From positions 1,426,001 through 1,490,000 of the forward strand of contig NZ_JPOJ01000001.1 of the NCBI RefSeq assembly GCF_000733855.1: 64,000 nt of DNA, given 5' to 3'. Position 1 is the first letter of the stretch. Each line of letters starts with the position of its first letter. This DNA is from Methylomicrobium agile (GTDB lineage: Bacteria > Pseudomonadota > Gammaproteobacteria > Methylococcales > Methylomonadaceae). Below, in pieces: positions 9,107 through 18,421 of this stretch. The notes beneath the pieces are model-generated. The model was not told where the DNA came from and did no database searches. It saw only the letters and a list, made by a program, of their open reading frames with translations. The position numbers and the translations under genes are program-made.

Positions 9107-10399
9107 ATGGACATCAATAGAATCAGAAAAGAACACAACTCCGGCGGGCTCGGCGGCATCATCAACAGCATACAGACCCTGTTCGTTGCCGGCCTCAGAG
9201 TATGGACGATTCCGATCGTGCTGATGCTGAGTATGGCGACCGGTTTCACCACTTTTTACGGCTTGTCGCATTTTATCGTTTCCTGGATTGCGCTGATCAT
9301 CACGATCGCGATCCAGTCGATCATCGTGATCAGCTCGCTGGAAATCGCCGGCATGCACTGGAAAGCGAACAGACTGCGCTTTTTCAGCGTGCTGGCTTCG
9401 TTGCTGGTGGCGGTTTCCGCGTCGATTACCTTTTCGTATTTCAAATTCTACGAGATTTCCCAGAAGGAAAACATTCAAATCGACCGGTTGAACAAAATCC
9501 GCACCGATGTGAACGCCTATCTGAAAAGCGTCGCCGACACCAAAACGAAGATCCTGAAACAGCAGCAGGCCGAGTTGGACAAGGCTTCCGAGAGCGTCAC
9601 CCAGGCTTACTACGGCACTCACCCGGACGCCCCGCCGACGCAAAAAAACATGATCGGCCAGGGACCTTTTTTCCGCTACCAGCGCGAAGTGTTGGAAACC
9701 AAGAAAAAGGAAGCGGCGCAGGTCGTGCAGGAATTCGAGAAACTGAATCAGGACATCCGCGTACTCCAAACGGGACTGAACGAATGGAACATGAGTTCAC
9801 CCGATGCGGAAGCGCGCTACCGTAAAATCGTTTCCAGCCTGCAGGAAGTCTCGCTCAAATTCAATCAGATGGCGACCAGCAACGGCGTCATTGCACCGGA
9901 CATGCCGATTTTGATGACTTATACGGAAATCGTGCAGGGCATTACGCCGTCGTTCGCAATGTGGAAGGACTTTTCGCTCTTCGCCTTTCTCTGCGCGTCC
10001 ATGGCGGATTTTTTCACGGTGTTTTTATCCTACCGGCTGGAATTCACCGCGCCGGGACCGCTGAGCGAGCGCGAACAGGAACTGGCCTTCGAATGCCTCC
10101 GCCAGTTTACCGAGTTCAGGATCAACGAAAACGACGAACTCGAAATGGTGATCGAAAAATCGGAGATCGAAAAAGCCCGGCGCTATTCGGACTGGTCGCG
10201 GATGTTCGCGGTCGGCTTTTTATTGAGCCGCGGTTTCCTGCGCAAGATCGATTCGAAGTCTGTCGAATTCGCGCCGAATCTTTACCCTTTGATCGCAGAA
10301 CGGATGAGCGCGCAAATCCGCGCCCTGAAGGCGCAGCAGGCAATGCGCGCTTCCGGACCGGCCGTTCCGGTCGCCGTGGAGGTGACCGATGACGAATAA
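9107..10399 (+). CDS. Membrane protein with central coiled coil, unknown function
   Basis: 430 residues. Three hydrophobic segments lie near the N-terminus (about residues 31-55, 58-80 and 92-112). A long charged, helical stretch follows (about 118-260, including TKTKILKQQQAELDKASESV and ETKKKEAAQVVQEFEKLNQD), then one further hydrophobic segment (about 287-308, FSLFAFLCASMADFFTVFL) and a cytosolic tail with an EKARRYSDWSRMF region. I recognise no named domain. Its stop overlaps the start of the next gene by 11 bases, so the two are translationally coupled and probably act together. The layout (membrane anchor plus SPFH-like partner) suggests a membrane scaffold, which is inference only. Confidence 0.75.
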   Translation: MDINRIRKEHNSGGLGGIINSIQTLFVAGLRVWTIPIVLMLSMATGFTTFYGLSHFIVSWIALIITIAIQSIIVISSLEIAGMHWKANRLRFFSVLASLLVAVSASITFSYFKFYEISQKENIQIDRLNKIRTDVNAYLKSVADTKTKILKQQQAELDKASESVTQAYYGTHPDAPPTQKNMIGQGPFFRYQREVLETKKKEAAQVVQEFEKLNQDIRVLQTGLNEWNMSSPDAEARYRKIVSSLQEVSLKFNQMATSNGVIAPDMPILMTYTEIVQGITPSFAMWKDFSLFAFLCASMADFFTVFLSYRLEFTAPGPLSEREQELAFECLRQFTEFRINENDELEMVIEKSEIEKARRYSDWSRMFAVGFLLSRGFLRKIDSKSVEFAPNLYPLIAERMSAQIRALKAQQAMRASGPAVPVAVEVTDDE

Positions 10400-11648
10400 A
10401 CAAGCGTTGCTCGACGCCTGGCTGGCCGGACTGCCGCCGCAAACTTTTTCCGACGCCCCCGAAGCCGAGGTCTGGGATCCCGGCTTCGACGGCGAGAGCC
10501 GCGTCGTACTTGCCAAACTGGGGCCGTATTACCGGTTGTTCGAATATCCCGCCAAATTCTTTCCGCGCTTTTACCACCGCGTCTATCCTTTACCGGTCGC
10601 CGAATGGCCAATCAGCGTTTCCACCGCCCTTTACGGAGGACTCTGCACGATCGAGGCGCAATTGAAGATCCATTTTCAGGCGACTTTCAGCTATGCCGAG
10701 CGCAACCTCGAAATCCTCTCCGACATCAACGCGCATATCAAATCCGGCTATGAAGGGCTGATCCGGACCACCGTCGATGCCGAGCTCAGAAATCTTCGCG
10801 ACGGCGAATGGATCGAATCGGGCCTTTTCGCCACCGAAAAGCAGATCGAAAAAACGATCAACGAGGCGTTGACCGTCAAATACATCAAATGCCGCGCAGT
10901 CTGCTCACTGACCCCGTCGTTCGCCGACCTGGAAGACAGCCGGGGCCTCGACGGCCGTTTTACCCAGGAGGCGGTTTACCTGAGCATCCTGGAGAAAAAT
11001 TTCGAATTCCGCGAGAGGCAGGCGCGCGAACGGACTCGTCAGGAACAGATGCTGGAAAAGGAACGCCTCGAACGCCTGAACCAGTTGCATGCGTTGGAGC
11101 AGCAGAAACTGGCGATCGAGCGGGAGAACCAGCGCCAGCTGCTGGCTGTGCAGGAAAAGCAGAACGCCGATCAGTTTACGATCGAAGCGAAGCTGCACGA
11201 AGAAAAGGTCAAACACGAAAAGCACCTGCAAAGCATCGAGCAGGCCGCAGCCCTGCAGTTCGAGCTCGAACAGCAGGCCCGCCGGCAGGAACTGGAGCAG
11301 CAACTGCACGCAAAAAGGCTCGAACACGAAGCGATCCTGAAAGAACGGGAGCTGCAGGCCGGCTACAAGGCGCAGGAAGTGCTGCAGCAGGAGCAGCAGA
11401 AATACGAAGAGCAGCTCGAAGCCGAACGCATCGAGCACCAGACCCGCCTGAAGGAAATGCAACTGCAGGCCGAAATCAAGGAACTGGAGCTGCGCGTCGA
11501 AGTCACCAAAAACAAGGACGCTTACCTGCACCGGCAAATCGAGTGGCTGGTGCTGGACAAACAGCGCGCCGAACTGTCGCGGGCGATCAAGGAAGCCGAG
11601 AGCGACATTGAGGCGGCGAACCGGTTGTCGCAATCACAGACCCAGTAA
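10389..11648 (+). CDS. SPFH-like protein with very long coiled coil, unknown function
   Basis: 419 residues. The N-terminal half (about 1-195) ends in a pattern that resembles SPFH/flotillin domains: a beta-rich stretch (SVSTALYGGLCTIEAQLKI), then NAHIKSGYEGLIRTTVDAEL and KQIEKTINEALTVKYIKCRA. The C-terminal half (about 205-405) is almost uninterrupted Glu/Gln/Lys/Leu heptads (for example LHALEQQKLAIERENQRQLL), a coiled coil of about 200 residues. No transmembrane segment of its own is seen; its coupled upstream neighbour could provide the membrane anchor. The SPFH assignment is by pattern only. No promoter was identified between the two genes. Confidence 0.7.
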   Translation: MTNKQALLDAWLAGLPPQTFSDAPEAEVWDPGFDGESRVVLAKLGPYYRLFEYPAKFFPRFYHRVYPLPVAEWPISVSTALYGGLCTIEAQLKIHFQATFSYAERNLEILSDINAHIKSGYEGLIRTTVDAELRNLRDGEWIESGLFATEKQIEKTINEALTVKYIKCRAVCSLTPSFADLEDSRGLDGRFTQEAVYLSILEKNFEFRERQARERTRQEQMLEKERLERLNQLHALEQQKLAIERENQRQLLAVQEKQNADQFTIEAKLHEEKVKHEKHLQSIEQAAALQFELEQQARRQELEQQLHAKRLEHEAILKERELQAGYKAQEVLQQEQQKYEEQLEAERIEHQTRLKEMQLQAEIKELELRVEVTKNKDAYLHRQIEWLVLDKQRAELSRAIKEAESDIEAANRLSQSQTQ

Positions 11649-11932
11649 TCGTCACTCTCTTAATACTCCTATACCTTTTTATTTCATCATAAGCAAATCC
11701 CGGTAAAAGCGCGCCGGGAAACCCGCCGTACGGACCGGCTTCTTTCCGGCATGCGGATCATCACCCGGCCATTGCTTTCCATAATTGCCGACCTTCCGTG
11801 AGCGATTCGGCATTAAAAAATTTCCTTCTTCTCGATAGGATGGCCCTTGCTTGGGGCCATCTTTATCGAAAGCCTGTACAGCGATTTTCCCTCGTTGTTG
11901 CAGATTCGCAGCGACTTCACCGATTTGTTGCG

Positions 11933-11972
11933 CCGTCATCAAACCGTAATATTTCCGTCATTTTTCCGTCAT
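11933..11972 (+). promoter_or_regulatory. Two tandem Pho boxes (PhoB binding)
   Basis: Four 7-base direct repeats sit exactly 11 bases apart: CCGTCAT (11933), CCGTAAT (11944), CCGTCAT (11955) and CCGTCAT (11966), each separated by 4 bases. Two such repeats with a 4-base AT-rich spacer make one Pho box (consensus CTGTCAT), so this is a double box. It ends 47 bases before the porin start, where PhoB normally replaces the -35 element. Confidence 0.85.
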
Positions 11973-12019
11973 TTTTATTCTCTATCCTTGCCGCAGTTTT
12001 AATCATCACTGTGAGCAAC

Positions 12020-13675
12020 ATGCATATTTCCAAACTGACTTTGGCCGTGGCGGCCGCCTTGGGCGCCGGCGCATCTTCATCCGCGTTTGCGATCGACCTT
12101 TATGTCGACGTCAAAACCAAGCAAATTTACGCCGAGCCCGGTCCGAACCGGCAGCTCATGGGCTCTTTTGAAAGGGTTGAGGATGCGCACGCGAAAACCG
12201 CCGAGCAACAGAATGCCGCAGAGATCGCCGCGATTCGGGAAGAGATGGCGTTAAAAGACAATCAAATCAAGGCGCTCGAAGAGCATGCCCAGGAAGCTTC
12301 GGGACCCGAGTCGGTTCATGTCAAACTCGACGACGGGATACATTTTGCGACCAAAGACGGCAATTTCACCGCCGGTATCAATGGGCGCATGCAGGTCGAC
12401 TCACAGGCCAACATTAATCAGAAATTGCCTGTAGATTTTGTAACCCCGACAGGCGTCCCCTCGGAATTAAACGATGGCACAACACTCCGCCGGGCGCGTC
12501 TGGGCATCGAGGGAACTTTTTTCAAAAATACCGACTATAAATTCGAATACGATTTTACGCGCGGCAATGGCTTGAACGCGGGCGGTATTACCGACGCATT
12601 CATTCGCTATAATTTTTCCAAGCCTTTCTCGGTCAAATTCGGTGCCTTTAAAGAACCGTTCAGCTTGGAAGAAGCGACCAGCAACCGCTATACGACGTTC
12701 ATCGAACGGAATATGGCCGTCAACACCCTCGTGGACAACCTGAATACTTATAAGGTGGGCTTCGGCGCGAACTACGCGACCGAACGCTGGCAAATCGGCA
12801 CCTCGCTGCAAACCGAAGGAGTCGGCGGCTACAATGCCTATGGCAATAATGCAGTTAACGGTACGAGTACCGGCAGTGCAATTAATCTTAATGGCGGCGT
12901 CAACCGGAACGGCGGCGGCGGTGATACCAGCTGGGAAGCCAACCTTCGCGTGACCGGCTTGCCGTGGATGGAAAGCAAAACCAAATTCTTACACGTAGGT
13001 GCATCGGGATCGTACATTACCTTTAACAATAATTACAGAGGCGATGGAAGTTACAGTAACGGAGGCGTCATTTTCGCCAACGGCATAGGTTCCAACGTAG
13101 ACCGTGCATCCATCTTGAATACGGGAAATTTGACTTCCGGTAATATCAAGTCGGCAGCTGCGATTCAAGCCGATTACCTCCACCGGTGGGGCGCCGAAAC
13201 CGCGCTGGTTTATGGCCCATTCTCGGTGCAGGGCGAATATCTCCAAGCCAATATTCATGGAAAAGGTTACGACAAAGACGAATCGCTGGAAGGTTACTAC
13301 GGCTATATGACCTACTTCCTGACCGGCGAATCACGCAACTATAAAGCTAAAACCGCCTCCTGGGACCGGATCAAACCGAATCACAACTTTGACATGCACG
13401 GCGGCTGGGGCGCATGGGAGCTTGCGGCCGGATACGATTACATGGACTTGAACTCCGGCATCATTAATGGCGGACGCGCGTCGACAGCCAAGTTCGGTAT
13501 CAACTGGTATCCTAATTCGCATCTTCGCGTGATGGCGAATTACGTTCATGCCCTGGACATCAATACCGGTACCGTCACTACCGTTCCGGGCGGCACGACT
13601 GGAAATGCGACAAGCCGGGCATTTAATAATGCCGATCTGGATATCCTTGAAACCCGCGTTCAAGTCGACTGGTAA
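12020..13675 (+). CDS. Phosphate-selective-type outer-membrane porin (OprO/OprP family)
   Basis: 551 residues from ATG 12020. The frame is open for 74 codons upstream, but this start gives a clean signal peptide (MHISKLTLAVAAALGAGASSSAFA, cut before IDLYVD). After a short N-terminal helical segment (about 60-95, EIAAIREEMALKDNQIKALE), typical of trimeric porins, come alternating aromatic beta strands such as RRARLGIEGTFFKNTDYKFEYDF, and a final strand ending in Trp (ILETRVQVDW). The order of motifs (RMQVDSQ, LRRARLGIEG, EPFSLEE) matches Porin_O_P. Two Pho boxes upstream indicate induction by phosphate starvation, which supports phosphate or polyphosphate uptake. A terminator follows at 13729. 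Confidence 0.88.
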   Translation: MHISKLTLAVAAALGAGASSSAFAIDLYVDVKTKQIYAEPGPNRQLMGSFERVEDAHAKTAEQQNAAEIAAIREEMALKDNQIKALEEHAQEASGPESVHVKLDDGIHFATKDGNFTAGINGRMQVDSQANINQKLPVDFVTPTGVPSELNDGTTLRRARLGIEGTFFKNTDYKFEYDFTRGNGLNAGGITDAFIRYNFSKPFSVKFGAFKEPFSLEEATSNRYTTFIERNMAVNTLVDNLNTYKVGFGANYATERWQIGTSLQTEGVGGYNAYGNNAVNGTSTGSAINLNGGVNRNGGGGDTSWEANLRVTGLPWMESKTKFLHVGASGSYITFNNNYRGDGSYSNGGVIFANGIGSNVDRASILNTGNLTSGNIKSAAAIQADYLHRWGAETALVYGPFSVQGEYLQANIHGKGYDKDESLEGYYGYMTYFLTGESRNYKAKTASWDRIKPNHNFDMHGGWGAWELAAGYDYMDLNSGIINGGRASTAKFGINWYPNSHLRVMANYVHALDINTGTVTTVPGGTTGNATSRAFNNADLDILETRVQVDW

Positions 13676-13728
13676 CAGTCGCAGTTCGGCAGGACAGGTT
13701 TTTTAGCCTTCCAATAGGCCGCTATCGA

Positions 13729-13767
13729 AAGCCGCCCTGTAATCATCCTACGGGGCGGCTTTTTTTA
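13729..13767 (+). terminator. Intrinsic terminator after the porin gene
   Basis: The stem AAGCCGCCC / GGGGCGGCTT is followed by seven T. With A residues before the stem, it may also stop minus-strand transcription from the Anbu gene. Confidence 0.85.
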
Positions 13768-13938
13768 TGCGCGAATCGCTTCTCGGCGATAATTGATTCC
13801 CACGGCCGCCGCGCCCGGCAGAGGCGGGGGTAGTAACAATGGCTGAGCCGGGAGCTTTTAAGCCGGTAGAAAGACGAAAGCCGGGGGAAACCGCACAGCA
13901 GGAGATCCGGATCGGCATACGCAATGCCGGCTTCAATC

Positions 13939-14679
13939 CTAGGCCGGCGTTTCCCACTCGAATACCGGCAGGCTGTGCAGCGTGGCGCACAGCCCCTCGT
14001 TCCAGCGCTGCTGCAATTGCAGCAGATACGGATCGTTGGCGGCCAGTTTCAGGTGTTGGCTGATCTTCATGTCGTCCCGCCGGTAGATGGCGACTTCGAA
14101 CGGCGGTCCGACCGTCGCATTCGAGCGCGAGGTTGCGTCGAGGGAAACCAGCAGCAGGCGCGCGCCTTCTTCGAGGCCGGTCAAGGCACCGACCGCACGG
14201 TCCAGCACCGGCTTGCCGTATTTGTTTTCGCCGATCTGCAGATAAGGGGTTTCGCGCGTCGCTTCGAAATAGTTGCCCTGCGGATAGATCAGCATCAGGC
14301 CGGGATTTTGCCCCTGGATTTGCCCTCCGAGAATCAGCGTGGTTTCGACGCTGACGCCGGACGACATCAGGGCCGGACCGTGTTCCCGCTGAATTTCCTG
14401 GCTGATTTTTCCGATATAGTCGGCCGCTTCGAACATATAACGCGCGGTCAACAGGCTCCCTCGGTCCGAAGGATATTCCAAATCGCGGACGATACGGTTC
14501 AATACGCCCTGGGTGGTCGCCAGGTTGCCGGACGACATCAGCACGAAGAAACGGTCGGGCGCCGGCGTAAAGATATGCAGTTTACTGAACGAGGTCACAT
14601 AATCGACGCCGGCGTTCGTGCGCGAATCGGACGCGAACACCAAGCCGTCTTTCAACAGTAACCCCACACAATAAGTCAT
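13939..14679 (-). CDS. Anbu (ancestral beta-subunit) proteasome-like peptidase
   Basis: 246 residues. It starts MTYCVGLLLKDGLVFASDSRTNAG, the Anbu pattern, in which removal of Met exposes the catalytic Thr2. Asp17 in ASDSRT and a later lysine (KLHIF, about 33) fit Ntn-hydrolase chemistry. The rest (MSSGNLATTQGVLNRI, LILGGQIQGQNPGLMLIYPQGN) follows the HslV/20S-like fold of this family. Anbu proteins form helical or ring assemblies; the physiological substrate is not established. It is transcribed divergently from a transglutaminase-DUF2126 / ATP-grasp / alpha-E cluster, the standard neighbourhood for this gene, so it probably belongs to the same peptide-ligation and degradation pathway. Confidence 0.92.
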   Translation of the reverse strand: MTYCVGLLLKDGLVFASDSRTNAGVDYVTSFSKLHIFTPAPDRFFVLMSSGNLATTQGVLNRIVRDLEYPSDRGSLLTARYMFEAADYIGKISQEIQREHGPALMSSGVSVETTLILGGQIQGQNPGLMLIYPQGNYFEATRETPYLQIGENKYGKPVLDRAVGALTGLEEGARLLLVSLDATSRSNATVGPPFEVAIYRRDDMKISQHLKLAANDPYLLQLQQRWNEGLCATLHSLPVFEWETPA

Positions 14680-14905
14680 TGCATTTTCTCCCCGAAAAAA
14701 TCAAAAAACGCGTCCATTTTAGAAGATGCGGTTAGTTAAAGCGACTTTTTTCCTGCCGCATGGTTCCCTTCACGCCGTCCGGACTGTTTTATCGGCACAG
14801 CTCTAGTTTTTGGTGCGGTTCTTGCTTTGAAATATCTGCACAGACGCCAAGACCCGTTCCGTTTTTCGACATTTCTTCATTACGCAGCTTTTTTTGAGAA
14901 CGCCC

Positions 14906-17900
14906 ATGTCTCTGACCATCGCGATTCAACATCTTACCGTTTACGAATACGATCAGCCGGTAGCGCTGGCGCCGCATCTGATCCGCCTGCGCCCTGCACC
15001 GCATACGCGCACGCCGCTCCATCAGTATTCCTTAAAAGTCGAACCGGCCAAGCATTTCGTGAACTGGCAGCAGGACGCCTTCGGCAACCATGTCGCCCGC
15101 TATGTGTTTCCGGAAAAAACCCGGAAGCTCTCGGTCGAAGTGAGCCTGGTCGCCGAATTGGTCACGGTCAATCCGTTCGATTTTTTCATCGAAGACTACG
15201 CGAACGAATTCCCGTTCCGGTACGAACCTCAGCTGGCCAAGGAGCTGGCGCCCTATTTCGAAATCCGGGAAAACGGCCCCAGGCTGCGCCAATGGCTACA
15301 GGAAATCCCGAAGCGGCCCGACCATACGGTCAACTTCATCGTTGCATTGAACAGCCGCCTGCAGCGGGACATCGGCTATACGCTGCGTATGGAACCCGGC
15401 ATCCAGAGCTGCGAGGAAACGCTTGAATTCGGCACCGGCTCCTGCCGGGACAGCGCCTGGCTGCTGGTCCAGATCATGCGCCATCTGGGACTGGCCGCGC
15501 GTTTCGTGTCGGGCTATCTGGTGCAGTTGGCTGCCGACCGGAAGAGCCTCGACGGCCCTTCCGGGCCGGAGCAGGACTTTACCGATCTGCACGCCTGGAC
15601 CGAAGTCTATCTGCCCGGCGCGGGCTGGGTCGGCATCGATCCCACTTCGGGGCTGTTCGCGGGCGAAGGCCATATTCCGCTGTCCTGCACGCCCGACCCG
15701 GTCAGCGCGGCGCCGATCACCGGCGCGGTCGACAAGTGCGAAGTATCGTTCCGTTTCGAAAACCGGGTCGTCAGGGTGCACGAGGATCCGCGCGTCACCC
15801 AACCCTACAGCGCGGAACAATGGGCTGCCATTCAAAGGCTCGGCGAACAGGTGGACGCACGATTGCACGGCAGCGACGTGCGGCTCACCCAGGGTGGCGA
15901 ACCGACTTTCGTCTCGATCGACGACATGGACTCGCCCGAGTGGAATACCGAAGCGCTCGGCGAACACAAGCGCGAACGCGCCGAGGACCTGCTGCACCGG
16001 CTTTACCGCCGCTGGGCGGAAGGCGGCGTGATGCACCACGGCCAGGGCAAATGGTATCCCGGCGAACAGCTGCCGCGCTGGTCGCTGGGCGTGTTCTGGC
16101 GCACCGACGGCGTGCCGGTCTGGCGCAACCCGGCCCTGCTCGCCGCTTACCGGGACCGCCTCCGGTCGCAGACCAATCTGTCCGGCCGCTTCATCAGCCG
16201 CCTTGCCGGTTTTCTCGGCGTGCCGACCGACCATGCGATGCCCGGCTTCGAGGATGGGCTTTACTACCTCTGGAAGGAAGGCAACCTGCCGGCGAACGCC
16301 GACGTGCTCGATTCGAAGCTGCGCGACCCGATCGAGCGGGCCCGCCTGCGCAAAGTTTTCGAACAGGGCCTCGACCGGGTCGTCGGCCATGTGCTGCCTA
16401 TCGCCTGGGACTACAGCAAGGATTGCTGGCGTTCGTCGCGCTGGAAGTTCCGCCGCGAACACATGTTCCTGTTGCCCGGCGATTCGCCGATGGGTTACCG
16501 GCTGCCGCTGGACAGCCTGCTGTGGGAGCCTGCCGATCAACGCCAGCAGTTGATTCCGCTCGATCCTTTCGCGCCGAAAAAGCCGCTGCCCGCCGATCAC
16601 AGCGCGTTGCAGACCCGTTACACGCACCGCCTCGGTGCGGCCGCTCCGCATCCGGGCATCAGCGAACAGGGTTTTGCCGATGCGGTCCCCGCCGATTGGG
16701 ACCGTTACCTGATCCGTACCGCGCTCTGCGTCGAAATTCGCGACAACCGGCTGCATGTGTTTCTGCCGCCTTTGATCGATCTCGAACACTGGCTGCGGCT
16801 CGTCGCTGCGCTCGAAAACACCGCCGCCGACCTGAACATTCCGATCCTGCTCGAAGGCTACGAGCCGCCGCGCGACGAACGCCTGAAGCGTTTCAACATC
16901 ACGCCCGACCCCGGCGTGATCGAAGTGAACGTGCCGCCTGAAGCCGACTGGGCCGCCTTGTCCGAACTGACCGAGAGCCTGTATGAGGAAGCCCGCCTGG
17001 CGCGCCTCGGCACCGAAAAATTCATGCTCGACGGCCGCCACACCGGCACCGGCGGCGGCAATCACGTCACGCTGGGCGGCCATACCGCCGCCGATTCGCC
17101 GTTTCTGCGCCGTCCGCACCTGTTGTCCAGCCTGCTGCGCTTCTGGCAGCACCATCCCGGCCTGTCTTATCTGTTCTCGGGCCTGTTCGTCGGCCCGACC
17201 TCGCAGGCGCCGCGCGTGGACGAGGCGCGCGACGAATCGCTGTACGAGCTCTCGATCGCGCTGAAGCAGCTCGCGCAGCACCAGGAGCCGCCCCCCTGGC
17301 TGGTCGACCGGGTACTGCGCAACCTGTTGACCGACATGACCGGCAATACCCACCGCGCCGAGTTCTGCATCGATAAACTCTACGCCCCCGACGGCCCGAG
17401 CGGCCGCCTCGGCCTGGTCGAATTCCGCGCCTTCGAGATGCCGCCGCACCCCCGGATGAGCATGGTACAGATGTTGCTTCTACGTTCATTAGTGGCACGG
17501 TTTTGGGAGCATCCGTACGAGCTCGAACCGGTGCGCTGGGGCACCGAACTGCACGACCGCTTTCTGCTGCCCCATTTTGTTGCAGGCGACCTGAAGGATG
17601 TGACCGAAACGATGCAGCGCTGGGGTTATCCGTTCGCAATGGATTGGCTCGCGCCGTTCCTGGAATTCCGCTTTCCGCATTACGGAGCGGTGCAGATCGG
17701 CGATGCGGAACTGGCGCTGCGGTTCGCGATCGAGCCCTGGCATGTGCTCGGCGAGGAAGTGACCGCGCAAGGCACGTCCCGCTTCGTCGACTCGTCGGTC
17801 GAACGGCTGGAAATCAAGGCGCGGGGGCTGACCGAAGGCCGCCATGTCGTAACCTGCAACGGCCGCCGGGTGCCGCTCCGCCGCACCGCGCGCCGCGACG

Positions 17901-18208
17901 AATGGGTGGCTGGCATCCGGTACAAGGCCTGGCAGCCGGCCTCCGGCCTGCATCCGACGATTCCGGCCCAGGCGCCGCTGGTGTTCGACCTGATCGACAG
18001 TTGGAACGGCATCGCGCTCGGCGGCTGCACTTACCATGTCGGGCATCCGGCCGGACGCAATTACGAAACCCTGCCGGTCAACGCGAACGAGGCGGAAGCC
18101 CGGCGGCTGGCGCGGTTCTGGGCACATGGGCATACGCCGGGGCCGGTCATCGCGCCGTGCGAGGAAGTGAACAACGAGTTCCCCTATACGCTGGATCTCA
18201 GAACATAA
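14906..18208 (+). CDS. Transglutaminase-like and DUF2126 (amidoligase-like) fusion protein
   Basis: 1100 residues from ATG 14906; an in-frame TTG four codons upstream is less likely. An N-terminal bacterial transglutaminase N domain (about 1-85) is followed by a transglutaminase core (about 100-290). Its Cys sits in GTGSCRDSAWLL, and His and Asp in FTDLHAWTEVYLPGAGWVGIDPTSG. The remaining 800 residues are DUF2126, with motifs RLTQGGEPTFVSIDD, HHGQGKWYPGEQLPRW and GTGGGNHVTLGG. Family knowledge: such fusions sit with circularly permuted ATP-grasp and alpha-E proteins and have been predicted to make or modify peptide tags for an Anbu peptidase. Cytosolic; first gene of the cluster. A 213-base REP-like insert separates it from the next gene. 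Confidence 0.9.
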   Translation: MSLTIAIQHLTVYEYDQPVALAPHLIRLRPAPHTRTPLHQYSLKVEPAKHFVNWQQDAFGNHVARYVFPEKTRKLSVEVSLVAELVTVNPFDFFIEDYANEFPFRYEPQLAKELAPYFEIRENGPRLRQWLQEIPKRPDHTVNFIVALNSRLQRDIGYTLRMEPGIQSCEETLEFGTGSCRDSAWLLVQIMRHLGLAARFVSGYLVQLAADRKSLDGPSGPEQDFTDLHAWTEVYLPGAGWVGIDPTSGLFAGEGHIPLSCTPDPVSAAPITGAVDKCEVSFRFENRVVRVHEDPRVTQPYSAEQWAAIQRLGEQVDARLHGSDVRLTQGGEPTFVSIDDMDSPEWNTEALGEHKRERAEDLLHRLYRRWAEGGVMHHGQGKWYPGEQLPRWSLGVFWRTDGVPVWRNPALLAAYRDRLRSQTNLSGRFISRLAGFLGVPTDHAMPGFEDGLYYLWKEGNLPANADVLDSKLRDPIERARLRKVFEQGLDRVVGHVLPIAWDYSKDCWRSSRWKFRREHMFLLPGDSPMGYRLPLDSLLWEPADQRQQLIPLDPFAPKKPLPADHSALQTRYTHRLGAAAPHPGISEQGFADAVPADWDRYLIRTALCVEIRDNRLHVFLPPLIDLEHWLRLVAALENTAADLNIPILLEGYEPPRDERLKRFNITPDPGVIEVNVPPEADWAALSELTESLYEEARLARLGTEKFMLDGRHTGTGGGNHVTLGGHTAADSPFLRRPHLLSSLLRFWQHHPGLSYLFSGLFVGPTSQAPRVDEARDESLYELSIALKQLAQHQEPPPWLVDRVLRNLLTDMTGNTHRAEFCIDKLYAPDGPSGRLGLVEFRAFEMPPHPRMSMVQMLLLRSLVARFWEHPYELEPVRWGTELHDRFLLPHFVAGDLKDVTETMQRWGYPFAMDWLAPFLEFRFPHYGAVQIGDAELALRFAIEPWHVLGEEVTAQGTSRFVDSSVERLEIKARGLTEGRHVVTCNGRRVPLRRTARRDEWVAGIRYKAWQPASGLHPTIPAQAPLVFDLIDSWNGIALGGCTYHVGHPAGRNYETLPVNANEAEARRLARFWAHGHTPGPVIAPCEEVNNEFPYTLDLRT

Positions 18209-18421
18209 AGGTAGGGTACGCTCGACTGCAGGGATGCAGGAGGTACGACCCCATGGATGGGGGAGGTAGATCGCGGGGAACATGCGATCGAGAGCAATGC
18301 CACCACTAAAGGGTGGTCTAGGGACAGAGCAATTGCCGAGTGCGTACCCCATAGAGAGCTATTCGCGTAGGGAAACCTGAAAAGGTACGCACAGCGTACC
18401 CTACGAAAAGCGAGAAACCGC
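18209..18421. repeat. REP-like palindromic repeat region within the Anbu-associated cluster
   Basis: The gap starts with GGTAGGGTACGCT (18210-18222) and ends with the palindrome GGTACGC-ACA-GCGTACC plus CTACG (18384-18405). The two outer motifs are inverted relative to each other, about 170 bases apart. The same palindrome occurs twice after the alpha-E gene (20974-21019), so it is a dispersed repeat of this genome, probably REP- or MITE-like. No coding sequence is seen. Confidence 0.7.

Noticed and set aside
15296-17449. A 717-residue open frame on the minus strand
   Set aside because: It is the antisense shadow of the transglutaminase-DUF2126 gene in high-GC sequence; composition is biased and no domain is visible.
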